The notes: generated from the letters alone by a model not told the origin. Numbered from the stretch's first letter, positions 49,447 to 59,517 are shown. The stretch is DNA of 64,000 nucleotides from a bacterium (GCA_021372295.1 JAJFUS010000019.1:1-64000); one strand, 5' to 3'. A program made the numbers and translations.

Positions 49447-52400
49447 CTAGTGCATGATTGTAATATCATACGTCCTGACCCTATGCGCATGATAATTGAC
49501 GTTAATCTCAAAGCCGGACGCCCGTATAACGTCCATATCATTGCCAAACCGCTGGGCAAACTGCTGAACTGAGTTCATATTGAAAGCAAGGCTGTATTCC
49601 TTCGCCACTCGCTTGAGGGCAATAAACAACTCGCGCGCAAGCACGCCTTCTATCCTGTCAACAGCAGCCATCTCTATCTGGTAACGCTCAGAGAAGAGCG
49701 ATTTGTTCGTTCTGGTGGAGTACAGGCCGACACACTCATCATCGGCCTTTATCGCGTTCGCATATGCTTTAAAAAGCCCGGCTAGGGCAGTAGCTATCGG
49801 GTTCGACTCCCGCGCGCAGAAATCGGTCTCCTCATTGAGCTCATCTATCATTTTCAGAAACTGTGGCTGGATGTTCGAGATCGCAAGTTCAACCTCAGAT
49901 TCGTCTTTGCCAGCCAACAAAGTGAGATACATCAGGCTCAAATAGTCATTGCACCGGCGTTTGCCGTGATCTCCCAGTCTCTGAAGCAACATGGCCATTA
50001 CACGTTCCTGGGCTTTGTCCCGAAGCATGGCAAGCACGTGGCTTACCCGTTTCATCATCACGGAGAGAATCAGGTCGCGATGCTTTCGCACTTCCGCGAG
50101 TGTCTGCGCCTCAAGGAAGCATTCATTGGTGCTCTCGTGCATATCAAACCGTATGATAAATGTCCGCGACAGCGTCTCGGTCAAATCGCCGCGAAGAGGC
50201 TCAATTCCGGTCGTATTTACCAGGCATTTCGTACGCTCGACAACCGTTTCAGTGTCGGAACCGGTTTTGCGCTTCTCTTTGGCAATGCCAGTAATGCTGG
50301 TGAGCATGAAATTTACCAATTCCTCAGTGAGATCGTTGGTTTCGACATTATCAAGAGCGATTAGTGGGTTTCGCGCCCCGTCAGAGTAGTTGGCTGCATC
50401 GGTACTGCGTTTCTGCTGCGGCTGGCCATAAAGCAGAGTCGTAATGAGCTTGGCGGCAGTGGTCTTGCCGGATGATGAGCTGCCCTCAAAACGAGTCATC
50501 GGCCTGGTCCCCGCAAAGTCTATCAGAAGAAAGCACGACAGCCACGCCCATATCAAGAACCTGTTTTCAGTGGAACAAGCCAGGTTATTGAGGATAAGGT
50601 CGACCACAAGCCTGTCGGCTTCAACCTCATCGGCGTCAGCAATAAACTGTATCGGCTCAATCTTGTTGGATGGTTCCAATATCACACCATCCGAGTTGCT
50701 GCCGTTCTTGACCACATCTATTCCGTCCGGCGTAATCTTCGCAATCTCGTGACGGTCATTGTTCAGATTGAAAAAGATGGTATGACTGCTTACGTTCGAA
50801 TAAAGCCAGGAGAACTGGTCACGGACTTCTCCACGCTCAGCCGCCAGATTCGCAAGCACGTCGATGAACACCCGTCCGCCATATGCCGCCTGGACAAACC
50901 CAGTCTGGCTATATATCATCGCTGAATACATACGCTTGCGAGAACGCTCGCCGGAGTCCATCCAAAGCAATTCGTCATTGAAAAACATAAACGGCTCGCC
51001 CTGGCGCGTGCGAAAGAACCTTGCGCCATTGGCAACAAACCAGTTGTAAGCCGCCTCCGCAGCTTTGGAGTAATCAGCCGAGCCGGAATCGGCCTCCGTG
51101 TCGAGTAAAACCTGCTCAACGCATGCGCGGCACGAACCAGCGGGAGCATCGGAGACACGTCGCTCACGCTGGCGCTCCTCCCGCAGTTTTGAACGCTGAC
51201 GCTTTTGTATAGCCTTAAGCTGGTCTCTCAAAACAGCCAGAGAAAGGCCGGACTTACATCGCTGCTGCAACACTTTCAACAGGCGGGTCTGCTCAAGCGG
51301 ACTTTCCCCAGCAATCTCCTCCAGCACGGGTTCAAGGAACTTATTCCTGTCTTGTTCGGAAGCATCCGGCGGTATCCGGTCCATACTGAATTCCAATGGA
51401 GTGACAGCTGACGAGATAAGCGATTCAAAGTCAGATGCGACATGGCCGGACGCGAAGTATTCATTGACATCAATCTTCGCGCGAGCGAGGAGTTCTTCGG
51501 CTGCTTTTCTGTCCTCCGACTGAAGCGCAGCGACCTGCTTCGACATCTCCTTCGGGTCATCTGCGATGTCGAGTTTGAAGCGCTCGCGCAGTTCATCGCG
51601 AGCTGCCTCATGCCTCGCCTCAAGAGGAAGAACGACAAGACGCGTGTCGATACCGCTTTCGGCCAGATGTCGCGCGGTCTTCAGTGCGCCACGAAGTCCG
51701 GCCTCGGAGACCTCATTGTCCTGGCAGATATAGACGGTCTTCACACCCGCGAGCTTCGGCAGTATACGCTTCCAGTCATCGTCCTTAATCTGCGTAGTGA
51801 CCGGCGAGATCGTCGGAAAACCGTGCTGCATAAGGGATATGCAGTCGGTAACACCCTCCGTGATGATAATCCTGTCAGGCTTGGAAATCAGGCAATCTTC
51901 GTTATAGAGATAGCCATTATTCACACACGGCGCGATATGGCGGCGTGAGTGCTCGTCGTGGCATTTGAGCTTCTTATACTTGGACTGCTCCCACTCATTC
52001 TCCGGCGTCCACAAGCTCTTCCGAGCTATCATGAAAACAACACGCCCGCGGCTCCAGTAAGGGAACACCATCCTGTTGTCGAACGCGGGCATCAGGTTAT
52101 CATCGCGCGTGAGGTTGAACGCGCCGGTACCGGCGATCTCCCGCAGGCTGTAGGCATCATCGCAGCCGGTAAGATACGCAATCACGCCAGGATGCTCGCC
52201 TCCCTTGGTGTCTTTCCAACCGGGGTTCCGGGAGTAACCTATCAGGAGCGAATCGATCATATCGTCAGATATGCCGTAGTGCTCCTTGACCCACTCCAAA
52301 ACCTTGGGAGCGGCCTTAAGTCTGCCATTGTAATATCGGGCCAATTCAGTAAGCGCGCCCTGCACGCGCAGCTCAAATGTGCGTGCTGCCTCAGTCTGGG

Positions 52401-52779
52401 TGATACGTTCCTCGCTTATTCCGTAACTCGATAATGGCGGCAGTCCGACCTTTTCGGCAAGAAAATCGCGGGCCTGCCGGTGCGACTCTGGCATAGGCGC
52501 AGTAATGCCGGTCGTAACACAACCTGACTGGATAAATTCTACAAGCTGCAGCACATCGCCACCAACACCACAGCCGAAGCAATACCAGCACTGCTTGTCG
52601 GTGGATATCTGGAGTGACCGGTGCGACTGGCTGCTGTGCCGTGGGCAATCGCAGTAAAGCGTCGAGCCGGATTCCTGGGTAATACGGCTTCCCAGAAGCT
52701 CGCGCGCGACCAGCCCGATGTCTACTTCGGTAACAAGGTGATAATATTCCTTTACGTTATCGGGCCGCCCCGCAGCCAT
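49447..52779 (-). CDS. Primase-helicase (DnaG-type primase with C-terminal SF3/AAA helicase)
   Basis: The product has 1,110 residues. CHC2-type zinc finger at residues 43-70 (LYCDCPRH, CWYCFGCGVGGD). Toprim motif near residues 300-380 (RIIITEGVTDCISLMQHG, then VYICQDNEVSEAG). A long helical linker follows, then an ATPase with Walker A (FEGSSSSGKTTAAKLI) and LIALDNVET (Walker B). It primes and unwinds DNA at the phage fork. It heads the distal end of the replication operon, next to RecD2. Confidence 0.88.
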   Translation of the reverse strand: MAAGRPDNVKEYYHLVTEVDIGLVARELLGSRITQESGSTLYCDCPRHSSQSHRSLQISTDKQCWYCFGCGVGGDVLQLVEFIQSGCVTTGITAPMPESHRQARDFLAEKVGLPPLSSYGISEERITQTEAARTFELRVQGALTELARYYNGRLKAAPKVLEWVKEHYGISDDMIDSLLIGYSRNPGWKDTKGGEHPGVIAYLTGCDDAYSLREIAGTGAFNLTRDDNLMPAFDNRMVFPYWSRGRVVFMIARKSLWTPENEWEQSKYKKLKCHDEHSRRHIAPCVNNGYLYNEDCLISKPDRIIITEGVTDCISLMQHGFPTISPVTTQIKDDDWKRILPKLAGVKTVYICQDNEVSEAGLRGALKTARHLAESGIDTRLVVLPLEARHEAARDELRERFKLDIADDPKEMSKQVAALQSEDRKAAEELLARAKIDVNEYFASGHVASDFESLISSAVTPLEFSMDRIPPDASEQDRNKFLEPVLEEIAGESPLEQTRLLKVLQQRCKSGLSLAVLRDQLKAIQKRQRSKLREERQRERRVSDAPAGSCRACVEQVLLDTEADSGSADYSKAAEAAYNWFVANGARFFRTRQGEPFMFFNDELLWMDSGERSRKRMYSAMIYSQTGFVQAAYGGRVFIDVLANLAAERGEVRDQFSWLYSNVSSHTIFFNLNNDRHEIAKITPDGIDVVKNGSNSDGVILEPSNKIEPIQFIADADEVEADRLVVDLILNNLACSTENRFLIWAWLSCFLLIDFAGTRPMTRFEGSSSSGKTTAAKLITTLLYGQPQQKRSTDAANYSDGARNPLIALDNVETNDLTEELVNFMLTSITGIAKEKRKTGSDTETVVERTKCLVNTTGIEPLRGDLTETLSRTFIIRFDMHESTNECFLEAQTLAEVRKHRDLILSVMMKRVSHVLAMLRDKAQERVMAMLLQRLGDHGKRRCNDYLSLMYLTLLAGKDESEVELAISNIQPQFLKMIDELNEETDFCARESNPIATALAGLFKAYANAIKADDECVGLYSTRTNKSLFSERYQIEMAAVDRIEGVLARELFIALKRVAKEYSLAFNMNSVQQFAQRFGNDMDVIRASGFEINVNYHAHRVRTYDITIMH

Positions 52780-52794
52780 ATGTGACCTCCGGAG

Positions 52795-54996
52795 CTATTT
52801 GCTCAATAGAATACTGAGGAATGTGTTGCGCCTATCGACCTGGCGTTTCTTTGCACAGTTGGCGATGCCCCAGCGGTCGCCGACAATTATCGCGGACTTC
52901 GATGCACGTGTGACGCCGGTATAGAGCAAGTTCCGATGGTGCTGGAATGAGTGCGACTTATGGACAATCACTATTGAGCACGGGAATTCCGATCCCTGCG
53001 CTTTGTGAATAGTGACAACGTACGCCAACTGGAGATTTTTGAGATCGGGAGAGTCCTTCGTAAAAGTAACGAGCGCATCTTCAAACTCCACGGTAATGGC
53101 GCCTTTCTCATCGACATCGACAACCACGCCGACTGCGCCATTCATAACACCCGTATCATAATTGTTTTTCGTCTGCATCAGCTTGTCATGCAGGAGAAAG
53201 TCAGGACGTCGCCCAGGCGGCGGTAATGGCACTTCAACACCATAGAGCTTCTTCTGAATGAGTTGCTGCAGCCGGATATTGAGTTCCTGAGTTCCGAGCG
53301 GGCCTTTATGGGTAGGCGTAAGCACCTGTACATCACTCACGATGTCGAACCCAAGCCTTTCCTGAAGAACATTCTCGAACAGCTCGATCACAAAATCCTG
53401 TGCCCTGGCCGGTTCCGTGAGCTGGTCGATGACATACCACTCCCTACGGCCATCCTTGACCTCCTCGGAGGTTTTGCGCACCTCGCCGTTCAGTATTGCG
53501 ATGCAGTTTTCCTTGAGGACACCGGCCTGCCGAACTACCTCATCGAGGATTACTGTCGGGAGCACTCTCGAGCGTATCAGGTCCCGCAGGACATTGCCCG
53601 GTCCAACCGGCGGCAACTGATTGTGATCGCCAACAAGCACCACTGCAGTGCGGGTCAAGTCAATAGCTTGAAACAGGTGCCAGGCGAGCGGCACGTCGAC
53701 CATCGGAGCTTCATCAACTATCAGGACATCTGTTAGAATAGGCATATCGGACGTGCGCCCGAAGCTCTTGCCATCATAGCTCAAAAGCCGGTGTATAGTC
53801 TGGGCCTTGACTTTGACGACCTCCTCCATTCGCTTCGCCGCTTTACCGGTCGGCGCGGCGAGCGTCACTGACAGGTCGTATTCCTGGCATATCCCGACCA
53901 GTGCCGATATCGAAAATGTCTTGCCGCTGCCTGCGCCGCCGGATATCAGGGTGATCGCATGCTGCAGAGCCATGGCCACGGCCTTGTGCTGCCTGTCTTT
54001 TAGATGAGGCGCACTCCGGCGCACGATGCTGTCGACCTTATCACTATCACCCGAATATGGAAATGATGGATTAGGCAAAAGGCCACGACGGAATATCTCC
54101 GCCAGATCCTCTTCCATGCGCCGAATCTCGGGCATTGCCACAAGCAGACGGTTATCGACAGCGGAACACGACAACTCTTTGGCATCAATGAGCTTATCAA
54201 GCGCTTGCTCGATGCGTTCACGGCTGTCGAGATCGTCCATCACAAGAAGTGTGTTCGCTCGAGTGACCAGTTCCCTATAATCCACCCAGCAGTCGCCCGC
54301 GCTCAAGGCGTCCTCGACACAAAAGACCACCCCCGCGTCGATCCGCCCGATGTGATTTTTCGGCATCCCCATCTTGTCGCGAGCAATCATATCAACCCGT
54401 TTAAACCCGAAGCCGGGAACCAACCGCACGATGGCGTATGGATCGCTCTTAAGCATTCCGATCGCCGCATTTCCGAATTTCTTCACAAGACTCGTCACCT
54501 GCAGATGTGTCAAACCAAACGCCGATAATGTCGTCATCGCCTGATTGACCGACCTCGTTTCCACCCACGTATCCCGTAGCGCCTTAATTGCCGCAAGCGG
54601 CACATGCGCCGCCAGTGCGACTTTGTCAGGCTCCTCAGTGAGAAATCGTTCAAAGTCGCTGCCGAACCGCTGGGCAATGACGCGTGCCTTCGCAGGCCCG
54701 ATCCCCTTGATGTCCGGGTGTTTTGCGATGTAATTGGCCAGCCCGTCCATGTCCAGGTCCTGGTCATACTCCATACTCTCAATCTGGAACTGCCGTCCGT
54801 ATCTGGGGTGAGTTGCCCATCTGCCGCAAATCACGAGCCTGTCGTCGACTTGCACGAATATGCGACCCGCAAACGGAATCACATCTCCGGACTCGGCGCG
54901 AAACTTCCCAGCCGTAAAAGCCGGGCTGGAGAAGTGGACTTTCTCGACCCGGCCTCTGATCCGCAGCTCTTGTGTTGCGGCAGTCTTGGGCATCAT
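52795..54996 (-). CDS. RecD2-like SF1B helicase
   Basis: The product has about 733 residues from the ATG at 54996, which overlaps the nuclease stop (AGGTGG upstream). An N-terminal OB-like region is followed by helix-hairpin-helix repeats (IKGIGPAKARVIAQRFG), then ATPase motifs: SGGAGSGKTFSISALVG (I), APTGKAAKRM (Ia), LIVDEAPMVD (II), LVGDHNQLPPVGPGNVLRDL (III), VVTIHKAQGSEF (V) and LLYTGVTRASK (VI). All are intact. It unwinds 5' to 3' and serves replication or recombination. Confidence 0.9.
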   Translation of the reverse strand: MMPKTAATQELRIRGRVEKVHFSSPAFTAGKFRAESGDVIPFAGRIFVQVDDRLVICGRWATHPRYGRQFQIESMEYDQDLDMDGLANYIAKHPDIKGIGPAKARVIAQRFGSDFERFLTEEPDKVALAAHVPLAAIKALRDTWVETRSVNQAMTTLSAFGLTHLQVTSLVKKFGNAAIGMLKSDPYAIVRLVPGFGFKRVDMIARDKMGMPKNHIGRIDAGVVFCVEDALSAGDCWVDYRELVTRANTLLVMDDLDSRERIEQALDKLIDAKELSCSAVDNRLLVAMPEIRRMEEDLAEIFRRGLLPNPSFPYSGDSDKVDSIVRRSAPHLKDRQHKAVAMALQHAITLISGGAGSGKTFSISALVGICQEYDLSVTLAAPTGKAAKRMEEVVKVKAQTIHRLLSYDGKSFGRTSDMPILTDVLIVDEAPMVDVPLAWHLFQAIDLTRTAVVLVGDHNQLPPVGPGNVLRDLIRSRVLPTVILDEVVRQAGVLKENCIAILNGEVRKTSEEVKDGRREWYVIDQLTEPARAQDFVIELFENVLQERLGFDIVSDVQVLTPTHKGPLGTQELNIRLQQLIQKKLYGVEVPLPPPGRRPDFLLHDKLMQTKNNYDTGVMNGAVGVVVDVDEKGAITVEFEDALVTFTKDSPDLKNLQLAYVVTIHKAQGSEFPCSIVIVHKSHSFQHHRNLLYTGVTRASKSAIIVGDRWGIANCAKKRQVDRRNTFLSILLSK

Positions 54997-55427
54997 CTTG
55001 CCACCTTTCTGTGTAACATCAGCAGATACTGCTCGACAAATAGGCGCGCCGCCTGGCGGTCCGAGCAGAAGAATACCGGGATGTTGTAGTCGACGATTAT
55101 CGAGACGGCGGAACCGAGAACCGAATTCGGATGCGCCCCAGAGCGATAGCACCCGGAAAGCACATCATCCAGACCGCCCTCGACTACCACACACGCCGAT
55201 TTGCAAGTCCGCAGCGCGATCAGTTCCTTCCTGAAACGCTCGCGTCCGCGTATGACAGTCTGCACAAAATCGTCCAGACTCTTGCGCTCGACCGCGACCG
55301 TATTCTCCAGACCCCGAATCGAATAGTCTCCGGCTGGGAGGACATGCCGGAGGACTTCAACACGACTTGGATCGAACGAATACGGCTCTTTCTCCCGCGT
55401 ATCGACGACTACAACAACCTTTTCCAT
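54993..55427 (-). CDS. ERCC4-type nuclease
   Basis: The product has 144 residues. VVVVDTREKEPYSFDPSRVE holds the DTREK signature, and VERKSLDDFVQTVIRGRERF holds the E-R-K part of the G-D-x(n)-E-R-K catalytic site; AGDYSIRG gives the Asp. This small stand-alone fold is known in phages and acts on branched or nicked DNA. It ends overlapping the RecD2 start, so a coupled repair or recombination step is likely. Confidence 0.86.
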   Translation of the reverse strand: MEKVVVVVDTREKEPYSFDPSRVEVLRHVLPAGDYSIRGLENTVAVERKSLDDFVQTVIRGRERFRKELIALRTCKSACVVVEGGLDDVLSGCYRSGAHPNSVLGSAVSIIVDYNIPVFFCSDRQAARLFVEQYLLMLHRKVAR

Positions 55428-55892
55428 CTAAAACGGAGCCAGCGCGGAGTCTTCAACACGGCGCTCGGGGTCAGCGATAACAATCCGCTTGTTGATGTAG
55501 ACACAATCGTTCTGCTTATTGATTTCAAGGCAAAGGCCAATGAGGTCTTTGAGTCGCGATCGCAGTTCGTTGATATCGCCAAGCACAACTCCACATGTGC
55601 GCAGATCACTTTTCAACCACTTGATGCTGTCTTCAGCAAGGACATTGTTGCGCCACAGATAACGCCCAGCATGCTTTGGCCCGATAATTTGCAGAGTCCA
55701 CTTGAGCATGGTGTTATCGGTTGTTTTCGCATGTACAATCTCGGCTTTCGCAACCCTGACCTGATACTTGCCGTTGCCGACATCTTCATATTCGCGCTCT
55801 TCAACAATGGCATTGTTGTAGGCATCTCTGAGATGAGAAAGATCGAACTCTTCGACCTCAACGTCTTGTTCGGGATAGTAATCATCCATCAT
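55428..55892 (-). CDS. DUF669-like ssDNA-binding protein
   Basis: The product has 154 residues. YNNAIVEEREYEDVGNGKYQ, then VRVAKAEIVHAKTTDNTMLK, LQIIGPKHAGRYLWRNNVL and RSRLKDLIGLCLEINKQND match DUF669 proteins, which act like single-strand binding partners in phage recombination operons. The start overlaps the Sak4-like stop by ATGA. An OB fold is expected. Confidence 0.82.
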   Translation of the reverse strand: MMDDYYPEQDVEVEEFDLSHLRDAYNNAIVEEREYEDVGNGKYQVRVAKAEIVHAKTTDNTMLKWTLQIIGPKHAGRYLWRNNVLAEDSIKWLKSDLRTCGVVLGDINELRSRLKDLIGLCLEINKQNDCVYINKRIVIADPERRVEDSALAPF

Positions 55893-56623
55893 TTTGCTTT
55901 CTCCTTGGTTTTGTTTTCGGTGGTTTGTGAGACGCTGAACGCCTCAATAAATTTGGCGTAATCCAGATCGATGACTTCCGGCAGCCGACCTGTGCGGTCA
56001 CCGGCTTCGTAGTATATGCTGGGTTTCGTGCGCATGACCCGGCGCGTGGTGACCTTGTTGTCATTACCAGTGGTGGACTCGATGTCACAGTAAAGGATCA
56101 TATCGACCATCCCCAGCACGATCTTTCGAGCCTTTTCCGGCAGAGTCGGGACGATTTTGGTATACTTGCCGGTACGGGTCTCAATCTCGTTACTCTGGGA
56201 ATGCGATACGAGATAAAGCCCATACGGCAGAAACGCCAGCTTGTTCAAGACACGTTGGAACTCGGAGTTTACGAGTGAGTGCCCCTTGCCATAACCCAAA
56301 TCCGACTCATGCTCTATCTTGAATTTGCGGCAGATGTAGTCCGCGCACATGCGAAAGGCATTGTCCACCGTATCGATAATGACCGTCTTGAACGAGTGAT
56401 TACCTTCAGCAATCTCACCGCATGCGACAAGCAGATCGTCCCACGTCGTGATTGGAATCTGAAAGACTTCCAGTGAATTGAGTCCTGGCTCGGTCGAAAT
56501 GAACAGGGCGTTATCGGCGTGAGAGCACCAGGTAGACTTGCCGATCTTCGTTCCACCATAGGCCAGAACTGTCAGATCCGCCAGGTTGGGCTTCGGCGGC
56601 GTCTTTTGGGTTGGTAGCAACAT
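55889..56623 (-). CDS. Sak4-like RecA-fold ATPase (AAA_24)
   Basis: The product has 244 residues; AAGGAG lies 7 nt before the ATG at 56623. LAYGGTKIGKSTWCSHADNA is Walker A, and FKTVIIDTVDNAFRMC is Walker B. GLYLVSHSQSNEIETRTGKY is the sensor region. Sak4-type proteins anneal single strands with an SSB partner, here DUF669. The order Sak4, DUF669, nuclease, helicase is a common phage recombination set. Confidence 0.86.
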   Translation of the reverse strand: MLLPTQKTPPKPNLADLTVLAYGGTKIGKSTWCSHADNALFISTEPGLNSLEVFQIPITTWDDLLVACGEIAEGNHSFKTVIIDTVDNAFRMCADYICRKFKIEHESDLGYGKGHSLVNSEFQRVLNKLAFLPYGLYLVSHSQSNEIETRTGKYTKIVPTLPEKARKIVLGMVDMILYCDIESTTGNDNKVTTRRVMRTKPSIYYEAGDRTGRLPEVIDLDYAKFIEAFSVSQTTENKTKEKAK

Positions 56624-56642
56624 AAAAACTCTCCTTTCGAGT

Positions 56643-57662
56643 CTAAAATACCGGAATGTCTTCGACCTCGACCGGCTCCTCGCGCAGTTCTTCATGAGCA
56701 GCCTTGTGCTCATAAAAGTTCTCAATGACATTGGAACTGCCATTCGAGCGGCACAGCGCGAAGTATGGGCATGGGCGGTGATAGAAGAAGCAGTATGACG
56801 TATTCTGGTAGAACACCCTGCGGCGTCGGCAGTCCAGAAACTGTTGAGTAAGCTCCCAGAGATCGGTGCGCAGCGTGTCGAACTGGTCGCGGGATATATA
56901 CAGCGTTTCGCGATGGAACATGCCCGGCTCTGCGTATTTGGCCGCCAAGCGTGCCTGGAAATCTGCGTCGGACTCGGGCATCTTGCGTGTGGCGGATGTT
57001 CTGCCAGTTTTGGATTTGGCAATTAAGTCGGCGCGGCGCACCTCGAATTCGGCCTCGGTCTCGCCCTTACTCTGCTGCAATCGCGCTTTGACCAGGATGT
57101 TGTAGATAATCCCGGCGATCCTGATGCCAAAAACCTGCTCGACGTAATAAGCGTAGAGACAAACCTGGAAATCACCCCACAATTTCTCAAGGTAATCGCC
57201 GTCCATCTGCGAAGCGGTCTTGTGCTCAAGCAGATAGAATTTGCCGTTCACACAGACGATTCCATCCACCTTGCCAGCCAGCACGAAGCTGCGCGACGGC
57301 GAATCCGTTGCGGGGTTAACGATCTTGCCCTCGAATGTCTTTTCAAGAAAGACGACATCGAAGTCTTCGACGGGATACGTCGATGCGTACCCCGTCATCA
57401 TGGCACGAGCCAGGTGCCAGTCGGCCTTCTGGCATTCATCCGACGATCTGCCGGAAAGCGACCTGTCGATATGATCCAACACCATCGCCAGATCACGCTT
57501 TCGATGCCATTTCTCAAGGCACTCATGAATGAGCGATCCGAATGACAGGCAATGCTCACTCTTAAGAGGCACGAGTTCGTTAACGTAACGCCACTCGCAT
57601 GCTTTCCGGCAGTTGCGGAACAGACTCCACATCGAGTAAGTGGTCACAAATCGCTCGCTCAC
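56643..57662 (-). CDS. PD-(D/E)XK nuclease, Cas4/AddB-like
   Basis: The product has 339 residues. Nuclease motifs: FGSLIHECLEKWH, LAGKVDGIVCVNGKFYLLEH followed by KT (Asp, Glu, Lys), GDFQVCLYAYYVEQVFG. Cysteines in FRNCRKACEWRY and YHRPCPYFALC near the two ends are positioned like the iron-sulphur cluster of Cas4/AddB enzymes. A 5'-end processing nuclease is likely. Its end lies 20 bp before the Sak4 start. Confidence 0.84.
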   Translation of the reverse strand: MSERFVTTYSMWSLFRNCRKACEWRYVNELVPLKSEHCLSFGSLIHECLEKWHRKRDLAMVLDHIDRSLSGRSSDECQKADWHLARAMMTGYASTYPVEDFDVVFLEKTFEGKIVNPATDSPSRSFVLAGKVDGIVCVNGKFYLLEHKTASQMDGDYLEKLWGDFQVCLYAYYVEQVFGIRIAGIIYNILVKARLQQSKGETEAEFEVRRADLIAKSKTGRTSATRKMPESDADFQARLAAKYAEPGMFHRETLYISRDQFDTLRTDLWELTQQFLDCRRRRVFYQNTSYCFFYHRPCPYFALCRSNGSSNVIENFYEHKAAHEELREEPVEVEDIPVF

Positions 57663-57976
57663 ATCGCTGCTCCTGTTACGCAGAGTTGCCCGCGATTTCG
57701 ATAGTGTTCTTGAGCCCGCTCAACCTTGAATGAGGACTCTCCATAGCCCCTTGTGACAAACGTTGAGAGTATCCGCGCGATGTCACAGCCTATACTTGTC
57801 CCCGCGTCGACTACGCAGGTGCGGTTCTTCTTGTCCAGGCAGAAGTATGCGTCCATCTTTACAGCGGCGCGCCCGTGCAGCGCCTCGGCGGCAAGCGCCG
57901 CGATCATAAGCGAGTCCTCGATGTCATCCACCGGAACGTGCTTCGCAAAGTTGTATTTGTAGACCAATCGATCCAT
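57659..57976 (-). CDS. Hypothetical protein, first gene of the replication operon
   Basis: The product has about 105 residues from the ATG at 57976 (GGAGG 5 nt upstream). Sequence: LVYKYNFAKHVPVDDIEDSL, then MIAALAAEALHGRAAVKMDA and DKKNRTCVVDAGTSIGCDIA. No family is recognised. It lies behind late promoter copy 4 and overlaps the nuclease gene by 4 bp. Confidence 0.6.
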   Translation of the reverse strand: MDRLVYKYNFAKHVPVDDIEDSLMIAALAAEALHGRAAVKMDAYFCLDKKNRTCVVDAGTSIGCDIARILSTFVTRGYGESSFKVERAQEHYRNRGQLCVTGAAM

Positions 57977-58057
57977 TTGGACCTCCATTCATAACACTAA
58001 GGCAGGTGAACGGGCGCGCCTTTCCTGGAGCTTCACCTCATCAACCCCAGACATGGA

Positions 58058-58099
58058 TATATATATCGGACACAACATCAATCTGTTGGGATTTTTTTC
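58058..58099 (-). promoter_or_regulatory. Phage late-type promoter, copy 4
   Basis: Minus-strand sense: TCCCA, 16 nt, TCCGATA, TATATAT. The core boxes are at 58087-58091 and 58064-58070. It is near-identical to copy 5 and lies about 85 nt before the replication operon. Its presence here means the operon is not purely early. Confidence 0.7.
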
Positions 58100-58120
58100 A
58101 GAAGAGATCAATGGCTGGTG

Positions 58121-58155
58121 TTGACATCAATTTGCTAATGTTGATATTCAACATT
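58121..58155 (+). promoter_or_regulatory. Promoter with overlapping 19-bp operator palindrome
   Basis: TTGACA (58121-58126) with a weak GATATT -10 box at 16-17 nt. AATGTTGATATTCAACATT (58137-58155) is a perfect palindrome that covers the -10 box. Binding there should block the plus-strand regulatory operon starting at 58291. The rest of the 314-bp gap holds late promoter copy 4. Confidence 0.55.
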
Positions 58156-58290
58156 CACCAGTTATGCGACATGCGGATTGATGATGGGGTTTTAGAACCG
58201 GTAATATTACTGGGCTGCCAGGCAACTATGCCGTGGAAACATTGAAATAACTGGCTAATTTAGGGCGATAGTATCAAAGGCGGTGCGGTC

Positions 58291-59517
58291 ATGATAATGC
58301 CGGTCCCCAATGTCAGTTGCTTCAAGGGCTTCTCTCGCCACGGCGACCTTAAGGTTGTCTCTCCAAAATACCTGGTCAAGCTTCTTGCGCCGTATGCCGA
58401 CTTTCTAAAGTCCAGAGGGCTGAATATCCACAGGCAGGGTCTCAAGGCATGCCACATGGACTACGCAGCGCTGGCCGATATCCTGATGACGCCCGATTCA
58501 AATATGCCCAGTGGTCTTGTAGATTCTCTGCAGATCGTTCACGAAATGGCAACGCCGGAAGCGATGGACTATCTACTGCACGAAGCAGGAACGCGCGGTG
58601 TTCCCCTTGATGACCCAACTTTCTCGCCAGCGGACCTGGCAGTTCATGTGCTGCTTCACGACAAGAATATCATCGAGCGCGCATACGCACAGCGGTTCCT
58701 GATAAGACCATGCACGTTTGTCTATTTCCAGGCCAGAGACCGGCGCGGCGTAGAGTTCAGAGGACTATCTCCGGATATCATACGAGCCCTGGAGCGCGAC
58801 CTCAACAAGTGGTTTCAGAAAGCAAAACGCGGCAGGAGCTGCAGGGTCTTTGTGTATCCCAGGCAAGACGGTATATGGTTTCAGGTCTGGCACGGCGCAC
58901 CGCTCAGACGCGAGGGATGCATAGATCACGGCGAGTCATCGTGCATTTGCTACCGGCCCGAACGATATGACGTGCTCATCTACCAGCCTGCGACCGGCGA
59001 ACTGCAGATGGACGCCGAGGCCGTCAATGAAAGAGAAGTATATCGACGGTATTTCGGACGTCATTTTTTTGGCGACGATCATCATTTTCCCGGTGCAGCT
59101 ATCTACACCCTCGACCCCCTCAGAACAGACGGCGAGCGTGCACTGGTATGCTCGGACGTGAACGGGATGGAGTTCGTGACGCTGCGGAGAGTCGAGTTTG
59201 TCATAAGCGGCGCATTCGGGACCATCGAAACAGTTGAAGCTGATGATGTCTTTGCCGCCATCAATGCCGGTGAGGCAAGAATACCGCACAATGCCAGGTT
59301 GAGCGAAGGAGGTTTTAGTATCAAGTTTTCAGACTCGAGGATGCCAAGGTTCGTCGCGCTTCGTCCGGAGAATATGGTCCGATACCAGCGCGACAGTGAC
59401 TGCGGGATCGTTGAAACCTGGTTTCGCCTGCGTGGGTTCATGCGCAACAGCCGCTCGATATTTGCGCTTTTGCTCAGTTTCATCTATTTCTGGATTCAAG
59501 ACGGAGGCGCCATATGA
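58291..59517 (+). CDS. Conserved phage protein of unknown function, 408 aa
   Basis: Sequence: FSRHGDLKVVSPKYLVKLLA, then ADILMTPDSNMPSGLVDSLQ, RALERDLNKWFQKAKRGRSC, FVYPRQDGIWFQVWHGAPLR and GDDHHFPGAAIYTLDPLRTD. The C-terminus (SIFALLLSFIYFWIQ) is hydrophobic and may be buried or membrane-facing. No known catalytic motif. It overlaps the start of the 333-aa gene by ATGA, so the two form a unit at the head of the sigma-factor operon. Confidence 0.7.
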   Translation: MIMPVPNVSCFKGFSRHGDLKVVSPKYLVKLLAPYADFLKSRGLNIHRQGLKACHMDYAALADILMTPDSNMPSGLVDSLQIVHEMATPEAMDYLLHEAGTRGVPLDDPTFSPADLAVHVLLHDKNIIERAYAQRFLIRPCTFVYFQARDRRGVEFRGLSPDIIRALERDLNKWFQKAKRGRSCRVFVYPRQDGIWFQVWHGAPLRREGCIDHGESSCICYRPERYDVLIYQPATGELQMDAEAVNEREVYRRYFGRHFFGDDHHFPGAAIYTLDPLRTDGERALVCSDVNGMEFVTLRRVEFVISGAFGTIETVEADDVFAAINAGEARIPHNARLSEGGFSIKFSDSRMPRFVALRPENMVRYQRDSDCGIVETWFRLRGFMRNSRSIFALLLSFIYFWIQDGGAI

